Below, in pieces: positions 1 to 8,300 of a DNA stretch of 17,168 nucleotides (its first letter is position 1; the number at the start of each line of letters is the position of its first letter). A program made the position numbers and the translations under genes. Source of the DNA: an uncultured Polynucleobacter sp. (GTDB taxonomy: Bacteria > Pseudomonadota > Gammaproteobacteria > Burkholderiales > Burkholderiaceae); contig CALKUJ010000230.1 in NCBI GenBank assembly GCA_937996825.1, positions 1 to 17,168 of the forward strand, given 5' to 3'. The notes under the pieces were generated by a model. The model saw nothing but the letters and a program-made list of their open reading frames with translations. It searched no databases and was not told where the DNA came from.

Positions 1-30
1 CTCTTTCCCTACACGACGCTCTTCCGATCT
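1..30 (+). other. Illumina TruSeq adapter remnant (artefact)
   Basis: The first 30 bases equal the 3' portion of the Illumina TruSeq universal/read-1 adapter: they begin CTCTTTCCCTACACGACG and end CTCTTCCGATCT. Genomic sequence evidently begins at base 31. This is untrimmed library adapter joined to a contig end, not bacterial DNA, and it should be masked. It also means the gene that follows is cut at its 5' end by the assembly rather than by mutation. Confidence 0.97.
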
Positions 31-41
31 CTAATTTAACG

Positions 42-1568
42 ATGTTTTTGAAGGCTCATGAGTGGCTAACAAACTCAAATTCAGCCCTAATTCATTTCTT
101 TACATTAGCCGGGTATCAATTTTTACTTTTAACTTTTTTGCTCTCAATCTTGACGGCTCATAAGTGGAGTCGTTTTGTTATTTGCGTATTCTTTCTGATA
201 GCTTCATTCTCTGCCTATTTTGCAGATACCTATGGAGTGATCATTGATCGAGACATGCTTCTAAATGTATCTCAGACTAATTTTTCAGAAGCTGTCGGAC
301 TCTTTTCTTGGAAACTAGTGCTTTATATCTTGGTTTTATTTGTAATTCCCTCTGCAATTGTTTACAAGATTTCTTTTAACAAAAGTACATTTACAAAAAT
401 CTTTCTGTCTCACGCATTAATCGCCATCATATCCTTGGCATCTATCGGGATTTTGTTTTTTTCTACGAGTGCCTTTTCATCGTCTTTTTTTCGAGAGCAA
501 AAACATATCCGGGTTTACTCAAATCCACTTAATGCACTCTACGCAAGTTATCAAGTAGTCAATAAAGGCTATCTAAGCCCAGCAAAAGAATTTGTAAAAA
601 TTGGCGAAGATGCATCTATTAACAGACCAACAAATAATCGCAAGCTGATCATCATGGTGGTTGGAGAAACTGCTCGTGCAGATCGCTTTTCCTTGAATGG
701 TTACAGCAAAGATACCAACCCTCTTCTTGGCAAAGAGACTGTTATTAGCCTAACAAATGCCTCATCATGCGGCACCAGCACAGCGATTTCCGTTCCATGC
801 ATGTTTTCATTCGAAGGCAAAGAAAAGTTTGATCTTTCAAATTTTAGAAACAAGGAAAATGTATTAGATGTTGCTGCAAAAGCCGGAGTTAATGTTTTAT
901 GGCGTAATAATAATTCAAGCTCCAAAGGAGTTGCTGATCGCCTACCCTATGAGGATTTTTCAACCCCCAGCAAAAACAACGTATGCGATCCGGAATGCCG
1001 TGATATTGGGATGCTCAAAGGTTTAGACGAACACATCAGCAAACAAAAAACTGGCGATTTATTAATTGTTTTGCATCAAATGGGCAGTCATGGGCCCTCG
1101 TATTACGAGAGAGTCCCAAAGAATTTTCAGAAATTTCAACCCACCTGCTTAACCAATCAATTAGATAAGTGCTCCAAAGAGCAAATCAGCAATAGTTACG
1201 ACAACACAATCCTCTACACAGATTATTTCTTGAGTGAGGTAATCAATTTTTTAAAGAAGTATGATGACAAATTCGAGACATCCATGTTTTACGTGAGTGA
1301 TCATGGGGAATCTCTCGGGGAATATGGCATGTTTTTACATGGCATGCCCTATTCAATGGCACCTAAAGGCGTGACAAATATTCCAATCATCATGTGGTTT
1401 GGAAAGCAGATGATTTCATCCCAGAAACTAAGTATGTCCACATTCAATAAGCATCGCAATAAGCCAATCTCACACGATCATGTTTCGCATACTCTTCTAG
1501 GAATGTTTGAGATAGAGACCAGGATTTATAAAAAAGAGCTGGATCTTCATGCGTTAGGCATTAATTGA
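42..1568 (+). CDS. eptA: Lipid A phosphoethanolamine transferase, 5'-truncated by contig edge
   Basis: EptA/MCR-family inner-membrane enzyme that moves phosphoethanolamine from phosphatidylethanolamine to lipid A, releasing diacylglycerol; the reaction modifies envelope charge and is linked to polymyxin resistance. Visible are four hydrophobic segments (about residues 17-39, 44-62, 90-110, 122-146), then a periplasmic sulfatase-fold domain. Metal and active-site motifs are GETARADR (E209), SCGTSTA with the expected nucleophile T245, VSDHGES (D420, H421) and LHGMP (H433). The family normally has five membrane helices and about 540 residues. The TYGVIIDR motif lies at 63-70 here but near 100 in E. 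coli EptA as I remember it, so about 30 residues including helix 1 are missing. No ribosome site precedes ATG 42, and the frame stays open back to the adapter, so the true start lies off the contig. dgkA follows after 13 bases. The DNA is AT-rich relative to later genes. Confidence 0.93.
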   Translation: MFLKAHEWLTNSNSALIHFFTLAGYQFLLLTFLLSILTAHKWSRFVICVFFLIASFSAYFADTYGVIIDRDMLLNVSQTNFSEAVGLFSWKLVLYILVLFVIPSAIVYKISFNKSTFTKIFLSHALIAIISLASIGILFFSTSAFSSSFFREQKHIRVYSNPLNALYASYQVVNKGYLSPAKEFVKIGEDASINRPTNNRKLIIMVVGETARADRFSLNGYSKDTNPLLGKETVISLTNASSCGTSTAISVPCMFSFEGKEKFDLSNFRNKENVLDVAAKAGVNVLWRNNNSSSKGVADRLPYEDFSTPSKNNVCDPECRDIGMLKGLDEHISKQKTGDLLIVLHQMGSHGPSYYERVPKNFQKFQPTCLTNQLDKCSKEQISNSYDNTILYTDYFLSEVINFLKKYDDKFETSMFYVSDHGESLGEYGMFLHGMPYSMAPKGVTNIPIIMWFGKQMISSQKLSMSTFNKHRNKPISHDHVSHTLLGMFEIETRIYKKELDLHALGIN

Positions 1569-1581
1569 GAACCAGCCAGCA

Positions 1582-1935
1582 ATGAAAAACTTTTTAATTC
1601 GCCGAGTCATTAAAAACTCCATTTATTCTTTTAATGGACTAATTTCAGCATTTAAATCTGAAGAGGCTTTCAGAATTGAGATTTTTCTGTTTTTAATACT
1701 GCTGCCTCTGTCATTTTTCTTGGGTCAATCTAGTATCGAGATTTGCCTGCTTATCATGAGTCTCTTTATTGTTTTAATCACAGAACTGGTCAATACAGCA
1801 CTGGAAAAAACAATTGATAGAATTTCAAAAGAAAAGAATGAATTGTCAGGCGTTGTGAAGGACATAGGTAGCGCTGCAGTTTTCATTTCTATCTTGCAGG
1901 CTTGTGTTATCTGGTCAGTGATATTGATTAGATAA
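1582..1935 (+). CDS. dgkA: Diacylglycerol kinase (prokaryotic type)
   Basis: Small integral membrane kinase that phosphorylates diacylglycerol to phosphatidic acid with ATP, returning it to phospholipid synthesis. The 117-residue length fits the family (about 120). The signature is present: an amphipathic N-terminal segment containing FRIE, then membrane segments, ELVNTALEKTIDRI (about 68-81) with the catalytic and metal-binding glutamates, and KDIGSAAV (about 93-100). It lies 13 bases after eptA on the same strand, so the two are probably cotranscribed. EptA generates one diacylglycerol per modified lipid A, which gives the pair an obvious metabolic logic. It shares the low GC of eptA. Its stop lies 6 bases from the stop of the convergent fpr gene, leaving no room for an intergenic terminator. 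Confidence 0.93.
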   Translation: MKNFLIRRVIKNSIYSFNGLISAFKSEEAFRIEIFLFLILLPLSFFLGQSSIEICLLIMSLFIVLITELVNTALEKTIDRISKEKNELSGVVKDIGSAAVFISILQACVIWSVILIR

Positions 1936-1941
1936 TAAACA

Positions 1942-2718
1942 TCACTTCTCTACAAACGCTCTTTCGTAAACATAGTCACCCAATTGACCAAGACTTGGTG
2001 ACACTTTGAAACCTTTGGCGTCGAGCATTGCTGAGATTTCTTTGAGCATCGATGGGCTGCCACAAATCATGCCGCGATCATTCGCTGGGTCCAGCGGTGG
2101 CAAACCAATGTCTTTGAACAACTGACCGTTTTCAATCGCAGTCGTCAGGCGTCCTGTGTGCTTGAATGCCTCTCTTGTGACTGTTGGGTAGTAGATCAAT
2201 TTTTCACGAACCATCTCACCCAAGAACTCATCATTGGGCAATACGTTGCGAATGTAGTCTTCATAGGCCAACTCACTGACCAAGCGCACACCATGGATCA
2301 AGACCACTTTTTCAAAGCGCTCATAGGTGTCTGGATCACGGATGATGCTCATGAATGGCGCTAGACCTGTGCCAGTGCTGAACAAGTACAGATTCTTTCC
2401 AGGATTCAAGTCATCGATCACCAAAGTGCCAACAGACTTTTCGCTGACCAAAATAGGGTCCCCTACCTTGATGTTTTGTAGGCGTGAAGTTAATGGGCCA
2501 TTTTCAACTTTGATACTTAAGAACTCTAGGTGTTCTTCGTAATTAGCACTGGCCACACTGTAAGCACGCGTCAATGGCTTGCCATCAACTTCTAAACCAA
2601 TCATCAAGAAATGACCATTGCGAAAGCGCAAGCTTTTGTTACGTGTGGTTGTAAAGCTGAACAGTGTGTCGTTCCAATGCTTAACGCTCAGAACTGTTTC
2701 GGTGTTGTAACTGGCCAT
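1942..2718 (-). CDS. fpr: Ferredoxin/flavodoxin-NADP+ reductase, bacterial subclass I
   Basis: Soluble FAD enzyme that passes electrons between NADPH and ferredoxin or flavodoxin, supporting Fe-S repair and oxidative-stress defence. The 258-residue protein has an N-terminal FAD barrel with RAYS (51-54), then an NADP domain with GTGLAPF (116-122) and CGSPSM (219-224). The C-terminus AFVEK (254-258) is typical of the Azotobacter/Rhodobacter-type enzyme and differs from the E. coli form ending in tryptophan. The ATG at 2718 is the natural start. The gene is convergent with dgkA and lies downstream of the aminotransferase/GlcG unit on the same strand, but a 152-base gap containing two small dyads suggests its own promoter. 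The function assignment is secure; its link to the neighbouring catabolic genes is not shown. Confidence 0.93.
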   Translation of the reverse strand: MASYNTETVLSVKHWNDTLFSFTTTRNKSLRFRNGHFLMIGLEVDGKPLTRAYSVASANYEEHLEFLSIKVENGPLTSRLQNIKVGDPILVSEKSVGTLVIDDLNPGKNLYLFSTGTGLAPFMSIIRDPDTYERFEKVVLIHGVRLVSELAYEDYIRNVLPNDEFLGEMVREKLIYYPTVTREAFKHTGRLTTAIENGQLFKDIGLPPLDPANDRGMICGSPSMLKEISAMLDAKGFKVSPSLGQLGDYVYERAFVEK

Positions 2719-2738
2719 GTTTTTCTGCTCTAGGTTTC

Positions 2739-2786
2739 TTGGGGTTCATGTAACCCAATATTTTAAACGCTTCAGGGTTTCCCTGA
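2739..2786 (-). repeat. Two small dyads in the fpr leader
   Basis: In the 152-base gap between glcG-like and fpr there is a perfect TCAGGG-TTT-CCCTGA dyad at 2772-2786. A bulged one, TTGGGGTT-CATGT-AACCCAA, lies at 2739-2758 and ends about 20 bases before the fpr start codon. Neither is followed by a U-run on the - strand, so they are poor intrinsic terminators. They could be an operator or a structured leader for fpr. The evidence is only the symmetry. Confidence 0.3.
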
Positions 2787-2870
2787 TCGTTTCTTATGTG
2801 GCTTGAAGCTCAGATTAAGAAAAAGATGTGGTTTTATTTGATTTGAGTCAGTGTTTTACTCAGTTTTCTA

Positions 2871-3284
2871 TCAGAGACTGGCTTGCCAAGCCGCAATCCC
2901 AGCCTTGGCCACTTCGGCGTCTTGATTGGATTTAACGCCCGAGACGCCAATGGCCCCAATCGTTTGCCCATCGTGAACAATGTTCACCCCACCTTCAAGC
3001 ATGCCCTGCAAAACAGGCACGGATAGATAGGCGATACGACCGCCATTGATCATGTCTTCGTAAGCTTTGCTCTCTTTGCGCCCCAAGGCTGATGATCTGG
3101 CTTTTTCTTGAGCAATTGAGGCTGAAACAGCTGGACAGTCATCTCTTCTGATAAAACCTAATAGATGTCCGCCATCATCAACAACAGCAATGGAAACAGC
3201 GAACTGATTTTTTTCTGCAAATTCATTCGCTGCTTGCAACAACACATCAACGTCTGCTTCGGTGAGGTATGGTTTTTGTTTCAC
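2871..3284 (-). CDS. GlcG/HbpS-like heme-binding family protein (DUF336)
   Basis: 137-residue small soluble protein of the HbpS/GlcG (DUF336) family; members bind heme or cobalamin-like ligands or act as accessories in hydroxyacid and diol loci, and E. coli glcG sits in the glycolate operon with unknown role. Recognisable stretches are AVVDDGGHLLGFIRRDD, the QEKARSSA helix, and the glycine-rich end GGVNIVHDGQTIGAIGVSG. The start is GTG at 3284, supported by a strong GGAGGAGA ribosome site (3286-3293) just upstream. There is no signal peptide, so it is cytoplasmic, unlike HbpS. It lies 21 bases after the aminotransferase gene on the same strand and is probably cotranscribed. The association with a flavin/Fe-S hydroxyacid dehydrogenase and an FCD GntR regulator recalls the glc locus. 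Molecular function remains uncertain. Confidence 0.85.
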   Translation of the reverse strand: MKQKPYLTEADVDVLLQAANEFAEKNQFAVSIAVVDDGGHLLGFIRRDDCPAVSASIAQEKARSSALGRKESKAYEDMINGGRIAYLSVPVLQGMLEGGVNIVHDGQTIGAIGVSGVKSNQDAEVAKAGIAAWQASL

Positions 3285-3285
3285 G

Positions 3286-3293
3286 TCTCCTCC
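3286..3293 (-). promoter_or_regulatory. Strong ribosome binding site deciding the GTG start of the GlcG-like gene
   Basis: On the - strand GGAGGAGA precedes the GTG codon at 3284-3282. There is no ATG nearby in frame, so this site is the main support for the non-ATG start. Confidence 0.7.
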
Positions 3294-3305
3294 ATCCCCA
3301 ATCTT

Positions 3306-4490
3306 TTAAAGCAATAAGTTTTGTGCTGCCACAACTCCACTGTCTTTTAACTTGATACCAAAAGCCTTCATACCCATTTCGCAACCGCTCAAAGCGCCTA
3401 ACAAGGCCAACTCATTACAGTCTCCCAAGTGACCAATACGGAACATCTTGCCTTTGACTTTGCCAAGCCCAGTGCCCAATGAAAGGTTGTACTTTTCATG
3501 GATCAATTTTCTTAACTTGTCAGCGTCCACGCCTTCAGGAGTGACGACGCCTGTCAATACTGGTGAGTAAACAGCTGGATCTTTACATTGAACCTCTAAA
3601 CCCCAAGCTTCAACGGCAGCACGACAGGCTTTGGCCAAACGCTGATGGCGAGCAAATACGTTATCTAGACCTTCAGTCAAAATCATGTCCAAGGCTTCGT
3701 GCAAACCATACAACAAATTAGTGGATGGTGTGGTTGGCCAGTAGCCAGTTTTATTGGATTCTAAGATCTCATCCCAAGCCCAAAATGCTTTTGGCAAATT
3801 AGCTGTTTTATTAGCTTCCAAGGCTTTAGGTGACAAGGCATTGAATCCCAAGCCTGGTGGCAACATCAAACCTTTTTGTGAACCACTCACTGTCACATCA
3901 ACGCCCCACTCATCATGGCGGTAATCAGCTGATGCCAAACCTGAAATCGTGTCCACCATCAACAAAGCAGGATGCTTGGCCGCATCGATGGCTTTTCTGA
4001 CGGCTGCAATATTTGAAGTAACACCTGTGGATGTTTCGTTATGAACCACGCAAACAGCCTTGATTTGATGTGAAGTATCAGCTTTCAAACGCTCTTCAAT
4101 CATGGCTGCATCAACACCATAGCGCCAACCCTCGGAACCTGGCTTACCCAAGAATTCTGTTTTGATACCCAAACGATCAGCCAGCTTTTGCCACAAAGTC
4201 GCAAATTGACCAGTCTCATACATCAACACGTGATCACCGGCAGACAAGGTGTTAACCAAGGCAGCTTCCCAAGCACCGGTTCCAGATGATGGGTAAATGA
4301 TGACAGGATGCTTGGTCTTGAAAATCTTCTGCATGTCAGCCAATAACTTCAGGCCTAACTGACCAAACTCAGGACCACGATGGTCAATGGTCTGGAAACT
4401 GATCGCTCTTAAAACACGTGCTGGCGCAGGACTAGGGCCTGGAATGTGTAAAAAGTGGCGTCCAGATGAATGATTATCAAGTTTTAGCAT
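3306..4490 (-). CDS. Alanine/serine-glyoxylate aminotransferase family (class V PLP)
   Basis: PLP-dependent class V aminotransferase of the AGXT/SgaA type, which converts glyoxylate to glycine using alanine, serine or aspartate as donor. The 394-residue protein carries IPGPSPAP near the start, the SGTGAWE phosphate-binding loop (69-75), HNETSTG (150-156), the cofactor aspartate in MVDTISG (D180) and the Schiff-base lysine in SGSQKG (K206). I prefer ATG 4490 over the upstream GTG 4502, because the GTG lies inside the likely ribosome site GTGAGAAC. It is the first gene of a two-gene unit with the GlcG-like gene, and it faces the GntR regulator across about 200 bases holding two palindromic boxes. 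Substrate preference cannot be read from sequence; family relatives include the aspartate-glyoxylate enzyme BhcA. The local gene set suggests it removes an oxoacid made by the dehydrogenase encoded on the other strand. Confidence 0.9.
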   Translation of the reverse strand: MLKLDNHSSGRHFLHIPGPSPAPARVLRAISFQTIDHRGPEFGQLGLKLLADMQKIFKTKHPVIIYPSSGTGAWEAALVNTLSAGDHVLMYETGQFATLWQKLADRLGIKTEFLGKPGSEGWRYGVDAAMIEERLKADTSHQIKAVCVVHNETSTGVTSNIAAVRKAIDAAKHPALLMVDTISGLASADYRHDEWGVDVTVSGSQKGLMLPPGLGFNALSPKALEANKTANLPKAFWAWDEILESNKTGYWPTTPSTNLLYGLHEALDMILTEGLDNVFARHQRLAKACRAAVEAWGLEVQCKDPAVYSPVLTGVVTPEGVDADKLRKLIHEKYNLSLGTGLGKVKGKMFRIGHLGDCNELALLGALSGCEMGMKAFGIKLKDSGVVAAQNLLL

Positions 4491-4551
4491 GGTTGTTCTC
4501 ACTCGGTTTTATTGTTAGTCGTGTCGGAAGTGTAAGTCATTTTTTGAAAAA

Positions 4552-4569
4552 TTGCATTTTTGTATGCAA
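4552..4569. promoter_or_regulatory. Candidate operator: TTGCAT-N6-ATGCAA dyad
   Basis: A perfect 6+6 inverted repeat with a 6-base spacer, containing the half-symmetric box TGTATGCA (4561-4568). It lies about 62-79 bases upstream of the aminotransferase start. FadR-type GntR regulators typically bind short palindromes with GT...AC cores, and the divergent gntR gene makes its product the obvious candidate ligand. Inference from symmetry and context only. Confidence 0.45.
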
Positions 4570-4666
4570 AAAATATGGCTTATGACTTTCCCTATAGTGG
4601 TAAATACTAGGCAAATAATAGGTTTTTGGCACTTCTTTTTAAAATCCCTATCGGTTATATTAAATG

Positions 4667-4674
4667 TGTATACA
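4667..4674. promoter_or_regulatory. Candidate GntR operator TGTATACA before gntR
   Basis: A perfect 8-bp palindrome of the GT(AT)AC type recognised by FCD GntR regulators, ending 16 bases before the gntR ATG. It resembles TGTATGCA at 4561-4568; the two box centres are 106 bp apart, close to ten helical turns. The position suits autorepression. No convincing -35/-10 pair could be fixed around it. Confidence 0.45.
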
Positions 4675-4690
4675 AAATTAGGCTTTATTG

Positions 4691-5377
4691 ATGGCATCCA
4701 TTATTCAGTTAAATTCGCAAAATTTGCACGAAACCACCTTCCAAAAACTGCGCAGCTTATTGGTCGAGGGTGCAATTGCTCCTGGCAGCAAATTGAATGA
4801 GCGCGAACTTGCCGAGCAACTCAATGTTTCACGCACCCCGATTCGTGAGGCCATCAGACGTTTAGCAGCGGATGGCTTGGTTGAATTGATCGCCAACCGA
4901 GGCGCAATTGCAGTTCAATTAAGCAAAGAGGATGTGATCAACACATTTGATGTGATTGCCAATCTTGAGGGTTTCTCTGGCGAGTTGGCAGCTCAAAACA
5001 TCACAGATGCTGCCCTATCTGAACTTGAAGCCATGCATTATGAAATGATGGCCTCCTATGCGCGCCGGGACCTATCAAGCTATTACAAAATCAATTTAAA
5101 AATACACAACGCCATCAATCAGGCGGCCGCCAACCCTGTTTTGAGTCAATTATTCATGCAAGTCAATGCTCGCATTGAAGCTTTGCGCTTCCGCTCAAAT
5201 CAAGACGAAGTCAAATGGGAAAAAGCTGTGGGTGAGCATCAAGAGATGATTGATGCACTCAAAGCACGGGATGGTGCGCGCATGAGACGAGTCATGATGA
5301 ATCACGTGATGAATAAGCGTGATGTGGTGATTCAGTTGATGGATTCAGAAAACTTATCTCACTCAGTCAAAGCATGA
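4691..5377 (+). CDS. GntR-family regulator, FadR subfamily with FCD ligand domain
   Basis: 228-residue transcription factor. The winged-helix DNA-binding domain occupies about residues 15-75, with LNERELAEQLNVSRTPIREA as helix-turn-helix and recognition helix. The all-helical FCD effector domain fills about 80-220 and keeps histidines suited to metal-assisted carboxylate binding (H139, H183, H205). FCD regulators usually sense carboxylic acids such as lactate, glycolate or gluconate; GlcC is one example. The ATG at 4691 directly follows a TTG at 4688; I prefer ATG, 8 bases after a modest AGG. The stop overlaps the dehydrogenase start as ATGA, indicating translational coupling, so the regulator is the first gene of its operon. 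It is divergent from the aminotransferase, and palindromes in the gap suggest it controls both directions, with the pathway substrate or product as likely inducer. Confidence 0.92.
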   Translation: MASIIQLNSQNLHETTFQKLRSLLVEGAIAPGSKLNERELAEQLNVSRTPIREAIRRLAADGLVELIANRGAIAVQLSKEDVINTFDVIANLEGFSGELAAQNITDAALSELEAMHYEMMASYARRDLSSYYKINLKIHNAINQAAANPVLSQLFMQVNARIEALRFRSNQDEVKWEKAVGEHQEMIDALKARDGARMRRVMMNHVMNKRDVVIQLMDSENLSHSVKA

Positions 5378-8300
5378 ACAAACCACTCGCCTATCAAGAA
5401 GTCATGATCGATACCCAGTTTTTAGCTAAACGGCTAGAAACTGAAACCTCCGGCGAGGTGATGACGGATATTGCCAGTCGCGGTCGCTACGCCACTGATG
5501 CTTCGATTTATCAAACCATGCCCGTGGCAGTCTTTGTTCCAAAAACTGCAGAAGACATTGTTGCTGCTATACAAATAGCTGCTGATCTTGGTGTGCCTGT
5601 ATTGCCTCGTGGAGGCGGCACAAGCCAATGTGGACAAACAACCGGTCCAGCACTGGTCATTGATAACACCAAATATTTCAGAAATGTTTTAGATATCAAT
5701 CTTGATCAAGGTTATGTGGATGTTCAGCCAGGCATCGTGCTTGATCACTTGAACGCCGCTCTAAAAAAACATCAAGTGTGGTATCCCGTTGATGTTTCTA
5801 CTGCAGCACAAGCAACGATTGGCGGTATGGCGGGTAACAACTCTTGCGGTAGCCGATCGATTGCATACGGCAACATGGTTCACAACGTCTTAGGTGTTGA
5901 TGCCTGGTTGGCCGATGGTCAGGAAACTTCATTTGGCTTGATGAAAAATGCCACTGGCAAAGCTTTAGAACTCGGTCAGTTTGTTCAATCACTGGCTCAT
6001 CAACATCAAGCCGAAATTGAAGCGAAGTGGCCCAAAGTGATGCGCAGAGTTGCGGGCTACAACTTAGATATTTTCAATAATCAAAGCGAGCGTCCATACA
6101 CGCAAGATGGCCAAGTCAACTTGGCACACCTGTTGGTGGGCAGTGAAGGTAGCTTGGCTTATTTCAAACAATTGCGCCTGGCTCTTTCACCATTACCAAA
6201 GCACAAAACCTTGGGCGTGGTTAACTTCACCAGCTTCTATGAAGCGATGGACAGTGCGCAGCACATCGTTAAATTGAAGCCTTCCGCCGTTGAATTGGTC
6301 GATCGCACCATGATTGATTTATCACGCAGCAATCCTGCATTTAAAGCAGTGATTGAAACAGCGTTGATCGATGTGGCAGGCAAAACGCCAGAAGCTATTT
6401 TATTGGTGGAGTTCTCTGGTGAAGAGCTAGCCCCACTTGAGAAAAAAGTGAAAGACTTGGTCAGCTTGATGGCTGATTTAGGTCACCCTGGTTGCGTGGT
6501 GGAGATGATTCATGCGGAGTCTCAAAAGAATTTATGGGAAGTTCGCAAAGCTGGCTTGAACATCATGATGAGCTTGAAAGGTGATGGGAAGCCAGTGAGC
6601 TTCATTGAAGACTGCGCCGTTCCTTTAGAGAGCTTGGCTGAATACACCCAAGGCCTCACAGAAGTTTTTTCAAAGTATGGCTCACGTGGCACTTGGTATG
6701 CCCATGCATCAGTAGGCACCCTGCACGTCCGCCCAATTTTAGATATGCGTCGCGGTGGCGCGCAAAAGATGCGTGCGATTGCTGAAGAGGCTGCAGCATT
6801 GGTCAAGCGCTATAAGGGTGCTTTCAGCGGTGAGCATGGCGACGGCATCTGTCGTGGTGAATGGATTCAGTGGCAATTCGGACCAAAACTCACTGAGGCT
6901 TTGGGTGAAATCAAACATGCTTTTGACCCAAATAACTTATTCAATCCAGGCAAGATCATCAATCCTCCCAAGATGGATGATGAGTCCTTGTTCAGGTTCC
7001 CGCAAACATATCGCGTGATTCCTCTCAAGACTTCTTTGGATTGGTCGAGCTGGGATGTACAAAATGATCCTGTGACTGAAGAAACAACAGCGCCAGGAAC
7101 TGGCGGCGACCCAAGTGGTGGTTTTGCAAAAGCAGTAGAGATGTGCAACAACAATGGCCATTGCCGCAAGTTTGATGCTGGCACCATGTGCCCAAGTTAC
7201 CGCGTGACTCGCGATGAGAAACATTTGACCAGAGGTCGCGCAAATACATTGCGTCTAGCGTTATCGAATCAATTAGGTAAAGACGCGTTTTTATCTGAGG
7301 ATGTCAAAGAAGCATTTGATCTATGCGTCAGTTGTAAAGGATGTAAACGCGAGTGCCCTACTGGCGTTGATATGGCAAAAATGAAGATTGAATATTTGAG
7401 CCATTACAAACAATCTCATGGCTGGACACTCAGAGATCGTTTGATTGCTCATCTGCCACGTTACTCTCATCACATTGCAGCCATTCCTGGCTTAGCATTT
7501 TTATTGAATTTAAGAAATAAGATTCCTGGCCTGGCTTTACTTGGCGAAAAGATCACACAGATATCTGCTAAACGCAGCTTGCCAACTTGGCGTCGAGATA
7601 CAGCCTGGCGTTCAATGCTTGGCAGCACTGAAGAAGCCCTGTTTGCCAGCGCCAAACCAGTGGTTTTGTGGGCGGATACATTCAACGGATGCTTTGAAAC
7701 TGAAAATATCAAAGCCGCAGTCAAAGTGCTTGAGGCCAGCGGATACACCGTTCACATTCCTCAGAAAAAACAAGGCCACTATTGCTGTGGCAGAACCTAC
7801 TTGGCCAGCGGTATGGTGAATGAAGCTCGCGCCAGCGCTCAAGAGTTATTGGATGCTTTCACTCGCTACACAGAGAAAAATATTCCGATCATTGGTTTAG
7901 AGCCCTCTTGCATTTTGACCTTGCGTGATGAGTTTTTGGTCATGGGCTTGGGTGATTCAGCGAAGACTTTAGCCAAAGGCAGCCAGACCTTTGAAGAATT
8001 TTTAGTATCAGAAGCCAAGGCTGGGCGCTTCGCTCCAAAGCTAAAAGCCTGTGATCAACAAATTTTGTTGCATGGACACTGTCATCAAAAGTCATTTGAC
8101 GCTGTCAAACCAATCATTGCCCTACTCAAAATGATTCCGCAAGCTCAGCCTCAGCTGATTGAGTCTTCATGTTGCGGTATGGCTGGTAGCTTTGGTTATG
8201 AAAGTGAGCACCATCAAGTGTCATTACAAATGGCAGAAATGCAACTCCTTCCAGCCATTCGCCAAGCTCCAGATGCGATTGTTTTGGCTGATGGCTCAAG

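Noticed and set aside
3306..4490. Beta-hydroxyaspartate cycle, because the aminotransferase resembles BhcA
   Set aside because: No hydroxyaspartate dehydratase, aldolase or iminosuccinate reductase gene is nearby, and the regulator is GntR rather than IclR type.
4503..4690. Small open frames on both strands across the divergent spacer
   Set aside because: No ribosome site, AT-driven composition, no recognisable protein; the region is better read as a double promoter.
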